This document shows, piece by piece, positions 50,807-59,762 of a stretch of 64,000 nucleotides of DNA; position 1 is the first letter of the stretch; each line of letters begins with the position of its first letter. The stretch is taken from assembly GCF_008040165.1 (NCBI RefSeq), contig NZ_VRUR01000001.1, positions 1,507,349-1,571,348 on the forward strand. Direction: 5' to 3'. The stretch comes from Flagellimonas hymeniacidonis (GTDB lineage: Bacteria > Bacteroidota > Bacteroidia > Flavobacteriales > Flavobacteriaceae). The notes beneath the pieces were generated by a model, which saw nothing but the letters and a program-made list of their open reading frames with translations, was not told the origin of the DNA and ran no database searches. The translations under genes and the position numbers were made by a program.

Positions 50807-52202
50807 AAAAGTAAAGGTTTTCGGTTTTAATTACATCAATATTGTTAATAATAGCCGAGTTAAGAATATTCAAGATTTCTATTTTTTCAATATTTACATC
50901 TGTAGAAGTAGCAAAGCGACACCGCCAGTGATCGGTACAAAAGGTCTCTTCGAAACCGTTGGGCCATACTTTAACACCTCTGTTTGTAATTACTTGAAGT
51001 GACAATTGGTTGCTTTCCAATGATTGTAGTTTCGATGCTATCTCATTGGGATTTGAACCAGGCCAGTGAACAAAGACATCTACACCTTTAAGCACTTTTG
51101 AAACAGGTTTTTTTCTTACCGTAGCAGGAAGCTGCAATGGACCTGTTTCATCATAAGAAACACTTTTTAAGATTTTGGGCTTTTGGTCAAGGTTGGAGAT
51201 AACTGCCTTTGCGAATTCTTTGGTGCCAACTCGTTTTGCACTTGTTTTTTCGTCATAAATATCATACGTATGTATACCGTCTTCCATGGTTTTGAGCCAA
51301 GCATTTTCAACCTTTTCTGCAACTGAGTTTTGACCTAAATGGTTCAACATCATAATGGCACCTTGCAACAGCCCAGAGGGATTGGCCATATTTTGTCCAG
51401 CTCTCCTCGGTGCAGAGCCATGAATAGCTTCGAACATGGCGCATTGCTCACCAATATTGGCAGATCCAGCCAAACCCACAGATCCTGTTATTTGCGCAGC
51501 AACATCAGAAAGTATATCGCCATATAGGTTTGGCATAACAATGACATCAAAATTCTCGGGAGTATCTGCTAGTTTTGCAGCGCCTATATCAACAATCCAA
51601 TGTTCATTGACAATATCTTGATATTCGAGAGCAATTTCATTAAAAACCTGATGAAAAAGACCATCAGTTTGCTTCATAATATTGTCTTTTGTGAAACAGG
51701 TAACTTTCTTTCGATTGTATTTTTTTGCATATTCAAATGCATACCTCACTATTTTTTCACAACCAGGTCGGCTGATTAGTTTTAGACATTGTACCACTTC
51801 GTCTGTTTGTTGGTGCTCTATACCAGCGTACAAGTCTTCTTCGTTTTCCCTTATAATAACGACATCCATTTTTGAGTGCTTGGTCTTTACAAAAGGGTGA
51901 ATGCTACGACAAGGCCTTACATTGGCATAGAGCCCTAAAGATTTTCGAGTTGTTACATTAAGACTCTTGTACCCTCCACCTTGTGGCGTGGTTATAGGTG
52001 CCTTTAAAAACACCTTGTTTTTTCTAATAATATCCCAAGACTCTTTCGTTATTCCAGAAGTATTGCCTTTTAGATAGGCCGTTTCTCCGACTTCAATCTC
52101 ATCAACTTCGAGCTGGGCTCCTGCCGCTTTAAGAACTTGTAAGGTGGCATCCATTATTTCTGGGCCAATACCATCTCCTTTTGCTATAGTTATTCTTTGC
52201 AT
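50766..52202 (-). CDS. icd: NADP-dependent isocitrate dehydrogenase (Thermus/Rickettsia type)
   Basis: 478-residue TCA-cycle enzyme oxidising isocitrate to 2-oxoglutarate and CO2. GDGIGPEIMDATLQVLKAAG, ITTPQGGGYKSLNVTTRKSLGLYANVRP and VIIRENEEDLYAGIEH are the substrate-site blocks. DIVNEHWIVDIGAAKL and LYGDILSDVAAQITGS carry the metal-binding aspartates. A separate C-terminal domain of about 130 residues (GVDVFVHWPGSNPNEIASKLQ...) is typical of the Thermus type. The gene carries the same regulatory block as the sbtA operon. Confidence 0.94.
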   Translation of the reverse strand: MQRITIAKGDGIGPEIMDATLQVLKAAGAQLEVDEIEVGETAYLKGNTSGITKESWDIIRKNKVFLKAPITTPQGGGYKSLNVTTRKSLGLYANVRPCRSIHPFVKTKHSKMDVVIIRENEEDLYAGIEHQQTDEVVQCLKLISRPGCEKIVRYAFEYAKKYNRKKVTCFTKDNIMKQTDGLFHQVFNEIALEYQDIVNEHWIVDIGAAKLADTPENFDVIVMPNLYGDILSDVAAQITGSVGLAGSANIGEQCAMFEAIHGSAPRRAGQNMANPSGLLQGAIMMLNHLGQNSVAEKVENAWLKTMEDGIHTYDIYDEKTSAKRVGTKEFAKAVISNLDQKPKILKSVSYDETGPLQLPATVRKKPVSKVLKGVDVFVHWPGSNPNEIASKLQSLESNQLSLQVITNRGVKVWPNGFEETFCTDHWRCRFATSTDVNIEKIEILNILNSAIINNIDVIKTENLYFFDGKQAFSMAQGQ

Positions 52203-52212
52203 ATCTCATACG

Positions 52213-52279
52213 TTTTGTACAAAAGTGCAAATATGTTATCATATAATTTTATTTATATTAATTATGAAAAACATTAATA
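52213..52279 (-). promoter_or_regulatory. Shared regulatory block, copy at icd
   Basis: Minus-strand core CACTTTTGTACAAAA (52213-52227), ten bases, then the 42-base motif (52238-52279). Spacing and orientation equal the copy at 49435-49501. The distance from motif to start codon is 36 here and 34 at the sbtA operon. Confidence 0.7.
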
Positions 52280-52354
52280 AAATTTATGATTCAATATATT
52301 CGATTAATCAAGGAAGTCTTTTGAATAGTAAGGCAATGTCAATGTAAAATTGCC

Positions 52355-52669
52355 TTAGACCCTTTCGGTACTTAATCTAAGGTCTTCACTTTGAGCTTCA
52401 TCCATATAGATTATGGGCATGGCGTACACAAGTGGGGTGTTGTTCGGGAATTTTCCCTTAATATTTTGATTTATTTTGTTGAAGAGCAATGCCTTTGTTG
52501 TGCCCATCACTATGGTTTGCTTAAAACTTTTCTTTTGACCATTTTTTAATTGTTTATGGAGGAGTTTACTTGAAACAAGCGGGTTGAGCATTAGCTTTTC
52601 ATCAATGAGGAAATCAACTATATCAGCAGCTTGTTTTTGAGAATCGCATATTATATGAATCAAAACCAT
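52355..52669 (-). CDS. CutA/PII-like ferredoxin-fold protein
   Basis: 104-residue soluble protein. The predicted order is beta-alpha-beta-beta-alpha-beta: MVLIHIICDS, QKQAADIVDFLIDEKLM, NPLVSSKLL, FKQTIVMGTTK, ALLFNKINQNIKGKFP, PLVYAMPIIYMD. This is the fold of CutA1 and PII proteins, and the LIDEKL and P-LVYAMPI positions resemble CutA. The usual metal Cys is absent. SbtA in cyanobacteria is regulated by the PII-like SbtB, so a similar partner role is possible. It is not in the same operon as sbtA, and the resemblance is weak. Confidence 0.55.
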   Translation of the reverse strand: MVLIHIICDSQKQAADIVDFLIDEKLMLNPLVSSKLLHKQLKNGQKKSFKQTIVMGTTKALLFNKINQNIKGKFPNNTPLVYAMPIIYMDEAQSEDLRLSTERV

Positions 52670-52725
52670 GCAAAAACCATTTAGTAGGTATTTTAAGTAA
52701 CATGTAATTCTCCCATTGGAGAAAG

Positions 52726-53100
52726 CTAGTTGATCGGAGTCCCTTTTTTCTGATGGTGGTATACCGTCATTTCCCCACTGTCAATAGCGCCATTAAGTTC
52801 TGCGGTCAGGCTCCTGTAAGCTTTAAAAAACTTTCTCCCATTAGATTTTTTAAAGGTAATTGTCGGATTGTCGCTATGAGATATTTTGGTAACTGTAACC
52901 ACAGAATTTTTTAAGGTTGACATATTGGGAATTCCACCCTTTTTAATAATAAAGTTTTTACGAGGCACATTGATGCTCTGATATAAAGTACCTGCCGGCT
53001 CTCCAATAATAAGTTGGTCACCAATTTTTACCTGATTTTCTTGTGCATTTCCTAGGAAGGCAAACAAAAAAAAGGCAAATAAAACTATGATAGGTTTCAT
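52726..53100 (-). CDS. Exported beta-rich protein, tandem paralogue 2
   Basis: 124-residue secreted or periplasmic protein, signal peptide to about GNAQ. The mature part is beta-rich with basic turns. The C-terminal half (VTVTKISHSDNPTITFKKSNGRKFFKAYRSLTAEL) aligns with the end of the neighbouring 53103 product (DGRNFYGYKPTIKAIL). Function unknown. Co-transcribed with that gene two bases downstream of it. Confidence 0.65.
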   Translation of the reverse strand: MKPIIVLFAFFLFAFLGNAQENQVKIGDQLIIGEPAGTLYQSINVPRKNFIIKKGGIPNMSTLKNSVVTVTKISHSDNPTITFKKSNGRKFFKAYRSLTAELNGAIDSGEMTVYHHQKKGTPIN

Positions 53101-53102
53101 AA

Positions 53103-53477
53103 CTAGTTAGATATATCGTTTTCAATTTTTTCTTTAACCAAAATGGCTTTTATAGTAGGTTTGTAACCGTAGAAATTCCTCCCGTCCTCTCTTCTTAGAA
53201 CGACTTGGGTGCTGCCATCCGACATAACATCCATTTGGTCGATTACCACAATATTTCCATGAAAATTCATGGTAAGTCCAAATCCTGAAGAAGAATTTAA
53301 GTGGTTGTCCACCATAACAATATCAGAATATGGAATTTCTAGAAGCATTCCCTTTTCAAAATCACCTCTGCTTTCGGTAAAGTGATTAAATTTAATATGT
53401 TGTGCTTTGGTTTGAGCGGTAACTTGAAGTCCAGAAAGCAGTATAAAACATAAATAAAATAGAATTTGTCTTTTCAT
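53103..53477 (-). CDS. Exported beta-rich protein, tandem paralogue 1
   Basis: 124-residue exported protein, signal peptide to about QVTAQ. Its C-terminal part (STQVVLRREDGRNFYGYKPTIKAIL) corresponds to the same region of the next gene product, which has the same length, so the two look like a diverged tandem duplication. No cysteine or enzymatic motif is seen. First gene of the pair, upstream of 52726-53100. Confidence 0.65.
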   Translation of the reverse strand: MKRQILFYLCFILLSGLQVTAQTKAQHIKFNHFTESRGDFEKGMLLEIPYSDIVMVDNHLNSSSGFGLTMNFHGNIVVIDQMDVMSDGSTQVVLRREDGRNFYGYKPTIKAILVKEKIENDISN

Positions 53478-53566
53478 AAGCTTTAGTCTTTAGGTAAAAC
53501 CGTTTATATAAAGATAAAAAAAAATTATCCATGAAAAAGTATTACTATTGTTAATAAGTAGTTAAA

Positions 53567-53617
53567 CTATTATATATTAATAGCAATACTGTTATATTTG
53601 TTTCAAATCTATAACAG
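53567..53617 (+). promoter_or_regulatory. Promoter and probable autoregulatory operator of the TetR gene
   Basis: TATATTTG (53593-53600) is the -7 box. An inverted repeat CTGTTATA (53589-53596) / TATAACAG (53610-53617) brackets it, and a second palindrome CTATTA-N5-TAATAG lies at 53567-53583. TetR proteins usually bind such sites over their own promoter. Confidence 0.55.
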
Positions 53618-53626
53618 CTTTTATTT

Positions 53627-54313
53627 ATGGAAAGGTTAATGCAATCCATTCGAATTGGAATCAATGATAAAATTTACGTAAAAGATCCCGAATCATCGGA
53701 TTTAGGGAAAAGAATAATTGAGCAAAGCATTTTAATGATCGATGAAATGGGTTTTGAAAGCTTCACATTCAGGAAGCTAGGCGAACGTATAAAATCCAAT
53801 GAAAGTTCTATTTATAGATATTTTGAGAATAAGCACAAGCTTCTACTCTATTTAACTTCATGGTACTGGGGTTGGCTAGAGTATAAGATGGTATTTGCCA
53901 CAAACGGCATTACCAACAAGAGCGAAAAACTCAGAAGTGCTATTGAAATTCTTACCCAAACAGTGGAGCAAGATGTTTCTTTCTCACACATAAACGAAGT
54001 TTTGCTAAGCAAGATTGTCATTAATGAATATTCTAAATCATACCTTACAAAGGAAGTTGACCAAGAAAATAAAGATGGCTACTTCGTTATCTATAAAAGG
54101 TTGGTCAATCGCTTGTATGAAATGATTGTATCTCTTGATAGTGAATATCCATACCCATCTAGTCTTGCAAGCACCATTTTGGAAGGAAGCCTTCACCAGT
54201 ATTTTCTTAAGGAGCATTTTCCAATGTTAACAGATTGCAACCAAACTACAACCCCAACACAGTACTTTACAGACATAGTCTTTAGGGTCGTAAAACCAGA
54301 AAACAATGCCTAA
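53627..54313 (+). CDS. TetR/AcrR family transcriptional regulator
   Basis: 228-residue repressor. The N-terminal HTH is ILMIDEMGFESFTFRKLGERIKSNESSIYRYFENKHKLLLYL (about residues 32-75), with the typical YRYFxNKxxLL recognition helix. The C-terminal ligand domain is not conserved with a known group. It is the first gene of the operon with the ABC, HlyD and TolC genes and overlaps the ABC gene by eight bases, so it likely controls that export system. Confidence 0.92.
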   Translation: MERLMQSIRIGINDKIYVKDPESSDLGKRIIEQSILMIDEMGFESFTFRKLGERIKSNESSIYRYFENKHKLLLYLTSWYWGWLEYKMVFATNGITNKSEKLRSAIEILTQTVEQDVSFSHINEVLLSKIVINEYSKSYLTKEVDQENKDGYFVIYKRLVNRLYEMIVSLDSEYPYPSSLASTILEGSLHQYFLKEHFPMLTDCNQTTTPTQYFTDIVFRVVKPENNA

Positions 54314-55973
54314 AAACATTCTTACTGCTTGGCAACGCCTAATGGGTATGCTGGCATTGGATAAGAAAGATGTGCTTCAAGTTTTTTATTATGCCATTTT
54401 TGCTGGAGTAGTAAATCTTTCTTTACCCCTTGGTATACAAGCAATTATCAACTTAATACAAGGTGCGCAAGTAAGTACATCTTGGATTGTCCTAGTGGTT
54501 TTAGTAACCCTAGGGGTGGCATTTGCAGGAGCCTTACAGTTAATGCAGATGCGCATCATTGAAAACGTACAGCAAAAGATTTTTACTAGAGCCTCTTTTG
54601 AATTTGCTTATAGGTTTCCAAAAATAAAAATGAGCGAATTAAGAAATTATTATCCACCAGAATTGGCAAATCGGTTTTTTGATACCCTTACCATACAAAA
54701 AGGTCTTTCAAAAATCTTGATAGATTTTCCGGCCGCGTTGCTACAGATAGTATTCGGGTTACTGCTCCTGTCATTTTATCACCCCTTTTTCATCATATAT
54801 GGAATACTCCTATTGTTGCTCATATATGTAGTCTTTAAGTTCACTGCACAACGTGGTTTAGAAACTAGCCTCGATGAGTCTAAAAACAAGTATAAGGTGG
54901 CTCATTGGATTCAAGAAATTGCAAGATCCATTGTCAGTTTTAAACTTTCGGGTGGTACAACACATGGTATTGATAAAAATGACACTTTGGTGGCTAATTA
55001 TTTAGATGCCCGTGAAAGCCATTTTAAAATTTTAGTGCTTCAGTTTATCCAAATGATTGGGTTTAAGGTTCTGGTAACGGCAGGACTTTTATTGATTGGA
55101 GGATTGCTTGTATTGAATCAAGAGATGAATATAGGACAGTTCGTAGCAGCGGAAATTATCATTCTTTTGGTCATTAGCTCCGTTGAAAAAATGATTTTAG
55201 GCCTCGAAACTTTTTATGATTTGCTTACCTCTTTAGAAAAATTGGGACAAGTTGTGGATAAAGAACTGGAACCACAAGATGGGGAAAAACCTTTCGCAAA
55301 AGACGAAGGATTTGTGGTTGAACTTTCGGATATTTCTTATAATGTTCCAGAAAGGGACAAGAAAATTATTGATAATGTTTCTCTGACCATTACCCCTAGC
55401 TGTACTATTCTTTTACAGGGGTCAAGTGGTTCCGGAAAAGCTACATTGTTAAGATTAATCGCTGGTATTTTGGAACCGGATCAGGGAAAGATATTTGTAA
55501 ATGACGTTGCCTTGCAAGGGGTAAATCTCAACTACTACCGCTCACATTTAGGAAAGTCACTTAATGAAGAATCTCCTTTTGAAGGAACAATCCTCAATAA
55601 CATCACATTCGGGAACAAAAACATTTCTCAAGAAGATGTGTATTGGGCATTAGAGAAAACCGGGCTTACGCAATTTGTAAAAGAACAACCTCAAGGACTA
55701 AACACGGTTTTATATCCTGAGGGAAAACAAATTCCCTATACCATTTCCAAGAAAATTGTTTTGGCACGTAGTATTGTTACCAGGCCAAAGTTGCTTATTC
55801 TAAAAGATCCATTAGACCAATTAAAAGAAACTGAAGCAACCGAAATCATGGATTTTTTAACCGATAGTGCTAATGGATGGGCTTTGGTCATTGTTAGTGC
55901 CAATCCAAAATGGATAGAACGTTGTGGGCGCATCATTACTATGGAAAATGGAAAATTGATTAACGAAAGATAG
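54306..55973 (+). CDS. ABC transporter-like membrane protein with degenerate ATPase domain
   Basis: 555-residue type I exporter-like protein. The membrane domain (about 20-310) has six helices. The nucleotide-binding domain (335-555) is degenerate: Walker A is GSSGSGKAT (372-380), where the residue after K378 is Ala. The Q-loop has Asn instead of Gln (SLNEES). The LSGGQ signature reads YTISKK (478-483). Walker B is LLILKDP (496-502), with Lys and Asp where Asp and Glu are expected, and the H-loop His is missing (VIVSANP). The layout with HlyD and TolC suggests export or a non-hydrolytic role. Confidence 0.85.
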   Translation: MPKNILTAWQRLMGMLALDKKDVLQVFYYAIFAGVVNLSLPLGIQAIINLIQGAQVSTSWIVLVVLVTLGVAFAGALQLMQMRIIENVQQKIFTRASFEFAYRFPKIKMSELRNYYPPELANRFFDTLTIQKGLSKILIDFPAALLQIVFGLLLLSFYHPFFIIYGILLLLLIYVVFKFTAQRGLETSLDESKNKYKVAHWIQEIARSIVSFKLSGGTTHGIDKNDTLVANYLDARESHFKILVLQFIQMIGFKVLVTAGLLLIGGLLVLNQEMNIGQFVAAEIIILLVISSVEKMILGLETFYDLLTSLEKLGQVVDKELEPQDGEKPFAKDEGFVVELSDISYNVPERDKKIIDNVSLTITPSCTILLQGSSGSGKATLLRLIAGILEPDQGKIFVNDVALQGVNLNYYRSHLGKSLNEESPFEGTILNNITFGNKNISQEDVYWALEKTGLTQFVKEQPQGLNTVLYPEGKQIPYTISKKIVLARSIVTRPKLLILKDPLDQLKETEATEIMDFLTDSANGWALVIVSANPKWIERCGRIITMENGKLINER

Positions 55974-55980
55974 GAAGACC

Positions 55981-57333
55981 ATGCTAAATATATCACCAAA
56001 TAAGTTGAATGAAAAGGTTGACATTAGTGACTATAAGGCGGTAAAAAAAGTCTTTTACAAAACGCATTATAAGCATTTTAATCAGTTTTTGGCAGCTTTT
56101 TTCATTATTGCGGTCATAATCCTGTTCCTGCCTTGGACCCAAAATATCACTGGTAAAGGGTATTTGACCACATTAAGACCTGACCAACGCCCGCAGACCA
56201 TTCAATCACCTATTCCTGGGAGAATAGAAAAATGGTATGTAAAAGAGGGAGATTATGTAAAGAGAGGGGATACCATTCTCTTTATTTCTGAGGTTAAAAG
56301 TGAATATTTTGACCCGAATTTGGTGGAGCGTACAGGACAGCAAATCAAGGCCAAATCTATGGCCGTAACTTCTTACGAAGGAAAGGTGGAAGCACTGAAC
56401 ACCCAGATTGGAGCATTGTCCAATGAGCGTGGATTAAAACTGGAGCAGGCAAAGAACAAATTGCTTCAATCTAGGTTAAAAGTTCAGAGTGATAGTATTG
56501 ATTTAGAAGCTGCAAAGACCAATATTTCCATTGCACAGCGCCAATATGATCGTGTAGTTCAACTTCAGCAAGAAGGATTAAAGGCCGTTACGGATGTAGA
56601 AGAAAAACGATTGAAGCTACAGGAAACCCAGGCCAAATTGATTTCACAAGAAAATAAACTGTTGGCCAGCAAGAACAATGTTATAAATGCCCAGGTAGAA
56701 ATCAGTAGAGTGCAAGCCGAGTATACCGATAAGATTTCAAAGGCACAGAGTGATATGTTTACTGCACAATCCAATCAATTTGATTCTGAAGCGCAGGTTA
56801 CCAAATTGGAGAATTCATACACCAATTATGAAATGCGTAATGACATGCTCTATATTAAAGCCCCTCAAAGTGGTTTTATTAACAAAGCAATACAGTCTGG
56901 TATTGGTGAAACTTTTAAGGAAGGGGACAGATTAGTGGGGATTATGCCTTCTGAGTACGATATGGCAGTTGAAACCTTTGTTGAGCCCATAGACTTGCCG
57001 CTGCTTCATATTGGTGAGAAAGTCCGTATACAGTTTGATGGTTGGCCGGCTATTGTTTTTAGCGGTTGGCCCAATGTTTCCTTCGGAACTTTCGGGGGAG
57101 AGGTAGTGGCCATAGAAACGTTTATCAGTGATAATGGGAAATATAGAATTTTATTGGCTCCGGACAAAGAAGATCAACCATGGCCTAAAGATATCCGTGT
57201 AGGCTCCGGCGCTAATACCATGGCATTGTTGGAAGATGTTCCTATTTGGTTTGAACTATGGAGACAGCTAAATGGCTTCCCACCAAATTATTATCAACCC
57301 GAAAACAAAGTTGCCGATGTTAAAAAGAAATAG
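55981..57333 (+). CDS. HlyD family periplasmic adaptor
   Basis: 450-residue membrane-fusion protein. A single helix at about 37-58 anchors it. A biotinyl-lipoyl half (SPIPGRIEKWYVKEGDYVKRGDTILFISEV) precedes a long coiled-coil hairpin at about 105-280, and the second lipoyl half is MLYIKAPQSGFINKAI. A beta-barrel domain ends the protein. It links the inner-membrane ABC protein to the TolC channel. Starts eight bases after the ABC gene. Confidence 0.93.
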   Translation: MLNISPNKLNEKVDISDYKAVKKVFYKTHYKHFNQFLAAFFIIAVIILFLPWTQNITGKGYLTTLRPDQRPQTIQSPIPGRIEKWYVKEGDYVKRGDTILFISEVKSEYFDPNLVERTGQQIKAKSMAVTSYEGKVEALNTQIGALSNERGLKLEQAKNKLLQSRLKVQSDSIDLEAAKTNISIAQRQYDRVVQLQQEGLKAVTDVEEKRLKLQETQAKLISQENKLLASKNNVINAQVEISRVQAEYTDKISKAQSDMFTAQSNQFDSEAQVTKLENSYTNYEMRNDMLYIKAPQSGFINKAIQSGIGETFKEGDRLVGIMPSEYDMAVETFVEPIDLPLLHIGEKVRIQFDGWPAIVFSGWPNVSFGTFGGEVVAIETFISDNGKYRILLAPDKEDQPWPKDIRVGSGANTMALLEDVPIWFELWRQLNGFPPNYYQPENKVADVKKK

Positions 57334-58732
57334 ACAAAGAGTCCGGCTTTGGGTACTCTTCTTTCTATCCACTTTTTGGATTCAAGCACAGCAAGATACC
57401 ATTGTACTCAATTTTAACGAGTATTTGGGCTACGTAAAAAAATATCACCCGATTGCCAAGCAGGCACAACTTGCCATAGCCATGGGACAGGCAAATCTTA
57501 TGAAGGCCAGAGGAGGATTTGATCCCAAAATTGAAGTGGATTATGATAGAAAGGACCTTAAGGGAACAGAATATTGGGATAGATTGAACACCACGTTTAA
57601 AGTTCCTACATGGTTTGGAATTGAATTAAAAGGAAATTTTGAGCAAAACCAGGGAGATTTTATAAATCCGGATGAAACGGTACCAGAGGATGGATTGTAT
57701 AGCGCTGGGGTTTCAATGTCCTTAGGAGAAGGTTTTTGGATAAATGAAAGAATGGCAACCCTAAAAAAGGCGAAATTCTTTAGGGAACAATCCAAAGCGG
57801 ATCAGGATTTGTTGGTAAATGAGGTGTTGTACAAAGCCTCCCTAGCCTATTTTGATTGGCTTAGGGCGTATAAAGACGCTAAGATTTTTAATGACTTTCT
57901 TCAAAATGCTGAAGTCAGGTTTCAAGGAGTCAAGCAAAGTGCGCTAGCCGGAGATATTGCTATAATAGATACTGTTGAAGCTAAGATTGCTGTTCAAAAC
58001 AGGGCTTTGAGTCTGGAGCAGGCTAAAGTTAGATTGATGAAAAAATCTTTGGAACTTTCCAATTTTCTATGGATTAATGATGTGCCTGTGGAATTGCAAC
58101 CAGAGGTAACGCCAGATGAAAATGTAGAAAGTGAAATAGATGTGACCTTGGAAATCATGGGTAAACCTTTGGATAGCTTTACGCTGGAAAATCATCCCAA
58201 GCTTAGGTCTTTGGAATATAAGATTGATGGTTTGGTTGTAGATAAGCGGTTAAAGGCAAATAAGTTACTGCCAGTATTGGATGTTCAATATAATTTCTTG
58301 ACAGAATCTCCCGATCAACTCAACTCTTTGGACATTGACAATTTTAAGGGTGGAGTAAGTTTTCGTTTTCCTTTGTTTTTGAGGAAAGAGCGAGGTGATT
58401 TAAAATTGGCAAAATTTAAACTACAAGATGCACAATTTGAGCGGGACAATGCACAGGTGGAAATTCAGAACAAGGTTGTTGCCATTTATCGTGAACTGGA
58501 TTCATACATTACGCAAAACCAATTAATTGCCAATATTGTAACAGATTATAATACCTTGCTGAATGCAGAAGAGCGGAAATTCAGTTTTGGTGAAAGTTCA
58601 CTGTTTTTAATTAATTCAAGAGAAGGAAAGCTTATTGATGCGGCTCTCAAACAGAACGAGGTACAGAACAAGTTTTTTTATACAAAAGCAAGGTTGTTCA
58701 AGAGTCTGGCCATCAATCCAGAAATTTTATAG
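57317..58732 (+). CDS. TolC family outer-membrane channel
   Basis: 471-residue trimeric outer-membrane factor from ATG 57317, where the signal peptide MLKRNRQRVRLWVLFFLSTF starts. The frame is open to 57272 inside the HlyD gene, but that N-terminus has no signal. Two repeats of long helices are seen, with DWLRAYKDAKIFNDFLQNAE and KFKLQDAQFERDNAQVEIQNKVVAIYREL. It completes the tripartite exporter. The overlap with the adaptor gene is 17 bases. Confidence 0.92.
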   Translation: MLKRNRQRVRLWVLFFLSTFWIQAQQDTIVLNFNEYLGYVKKYHPIAKQAQLAIAMGQANLMKARGGFDPKIEVDYDRKDLKGTEYWDRLNTTFKVPTWFGIELKGNFEQNQGDFINPDETVPEDGLYSAGVSMSLGEGFWINERMATLKKAKFFREQSKADQDLLVNEVLYKASLAYFDWLRAYKDAKIFNDFLQNAEVRFQGVKQSALAGDIAIIDTVEAKIAVQNRALSLEQAKVRLMKKSLELSNFLWINDVPVELQPEVTPDENVESEIDVTLEIMGKPLDSFTLENHPKLRSLEYKIDGLVVDKRLKANKLLPVLDVQYNFLTESPDQLNSLDIDNFKGGVSFRFPLFLRKERGDLKLAKFKLQDAQFERDNAQVEIQNKVVAIYRELDSYITQNQLIANIVTDYNTLLNAEERKFSFGESSLFLINSREGKLIDAALKQNEVQNKFFYTKARLFKSLAINPEIL

Positions 58733-58788
58733 ATAATTTAGAAAGAATCAAAAAGTGATTTAGTTTTCTTAACCATTATAAACCCACA

Positions 58789-59646
58789 ATGAAGATACCC
58801 CCAATTTTAAAAGACCTATTTTTTATTTTAACGGGAATTTTTTCTGCAGCATTTGGTTTGGAAAGTTTCTTATTGCCGAATAGATTTATTGATGGCGGGG
58901 CAACGGGAATTTCGCTATTGGTTACAGAAGTTACTGAACTTCCATTATGGATTTTGATTGTTTTGGTGAATATCCCATTTCTATTTTTAGGATATCGTGT
59001 ATTAGGGAAGCAATTTACCATAAAAGCAATCTTGGCAATTTTAGGACTGGCTTTGGTATTGGCGTTTATTCAGTTTCCAGAAGTAACCCAAGACAAGTTG
59101 TTGGTTGCCGTTTTTGGTGGATTCTTCTTGGGTGCCGGAATAGGGCTATCCATTAGAGGAGGCAGTGTTCTTGATGGTACGGAGGTTTTAGCTATTTTTT
59201 TAAGTAGAAAACTAGGGGCAAAAATTGGCGATGTCATCATCATGATTAACATTGTGATTTTTTTAGCAGCTGCCTATTTGTTATCAATTGAAGCCGCTTT
59301 ATATTCTATGCTTACCTATTTGGCAGCATCAAGGACCTTGGATTTTGTGCTTGAGGGTATTGAGGAATATACAGGTGTAACCATTATATCTGAAAGAAGC
59401 GAAGAAATCAGAGTAATGATTACGGAGAAATTAGGCAGGGGATTAACCATTTATAAAGCAAGTGGAGGCTATGGAAAGAAGGGAGAGCATAATGAATATG
59501 ATGTGATTTATACCGTTGTCACAAGGTTAGAGATTAGAAAATTGAACATTGAACTCAATAAAATAGATGAGAATGCATTTGTGGTCATGAACAGTATAAA
59601 TGATACCAAAGGCGGCATGGTAAAGAAAAGAGTGTTGAACAAATAA
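58789..59646 (+). CDS. YitT family membrane protein
   Basis: 285-residue protein with five to six helices (DUF161 repeats) up to about residue 195, e.g. FGLESFLLPNRFIDGGATGISLL and GAGIGLSIRGGSVLDGTEVLAIFLSRK. A C-terminal DUF2179 soluble domain follows (GRGLTIYKASGGYGKKGEHNEYDVIYTVVTRLEIRKL). Function is unknown. It stands alone 56 bases after the TolC gene. Confidence 0.9.
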   Translation: MKIPPILKDLFFILTGIFSAAFGLESFLLPNRFIDGGATGISLLVTEVTELPLWILIVLVNIPFLFLGYRVLGKQFTIKAILAILGLALVLAFIQFPEVTQDKLLVAVFGGFFLGAGIGLSIRGGSVLDGTEVLAIFLSRKLGAKIGDVIIMINIVIFLAAAYLLSIEAALYSMLTYLAASRTLDFVLEGIEEYTGVTIISERSEEIRVMITEKLGRGLTIYKASGGYGKKGEHNEYDVIYTVVTRLEIRKLNIELNKIDENAFVVMNSINDTKGGMVKKRVLNK

Positions 59647-59762
59647 TATCCAAACCCATTTCCCAAAATATTGGTTTTGTAAGTTTTCGACTTGGAATAC
59701 AACCAATGATAAAAGTCAGCTCTTAGGGAGTTTTTGAGACTTAATTTTGGAAAAAGTATCAC

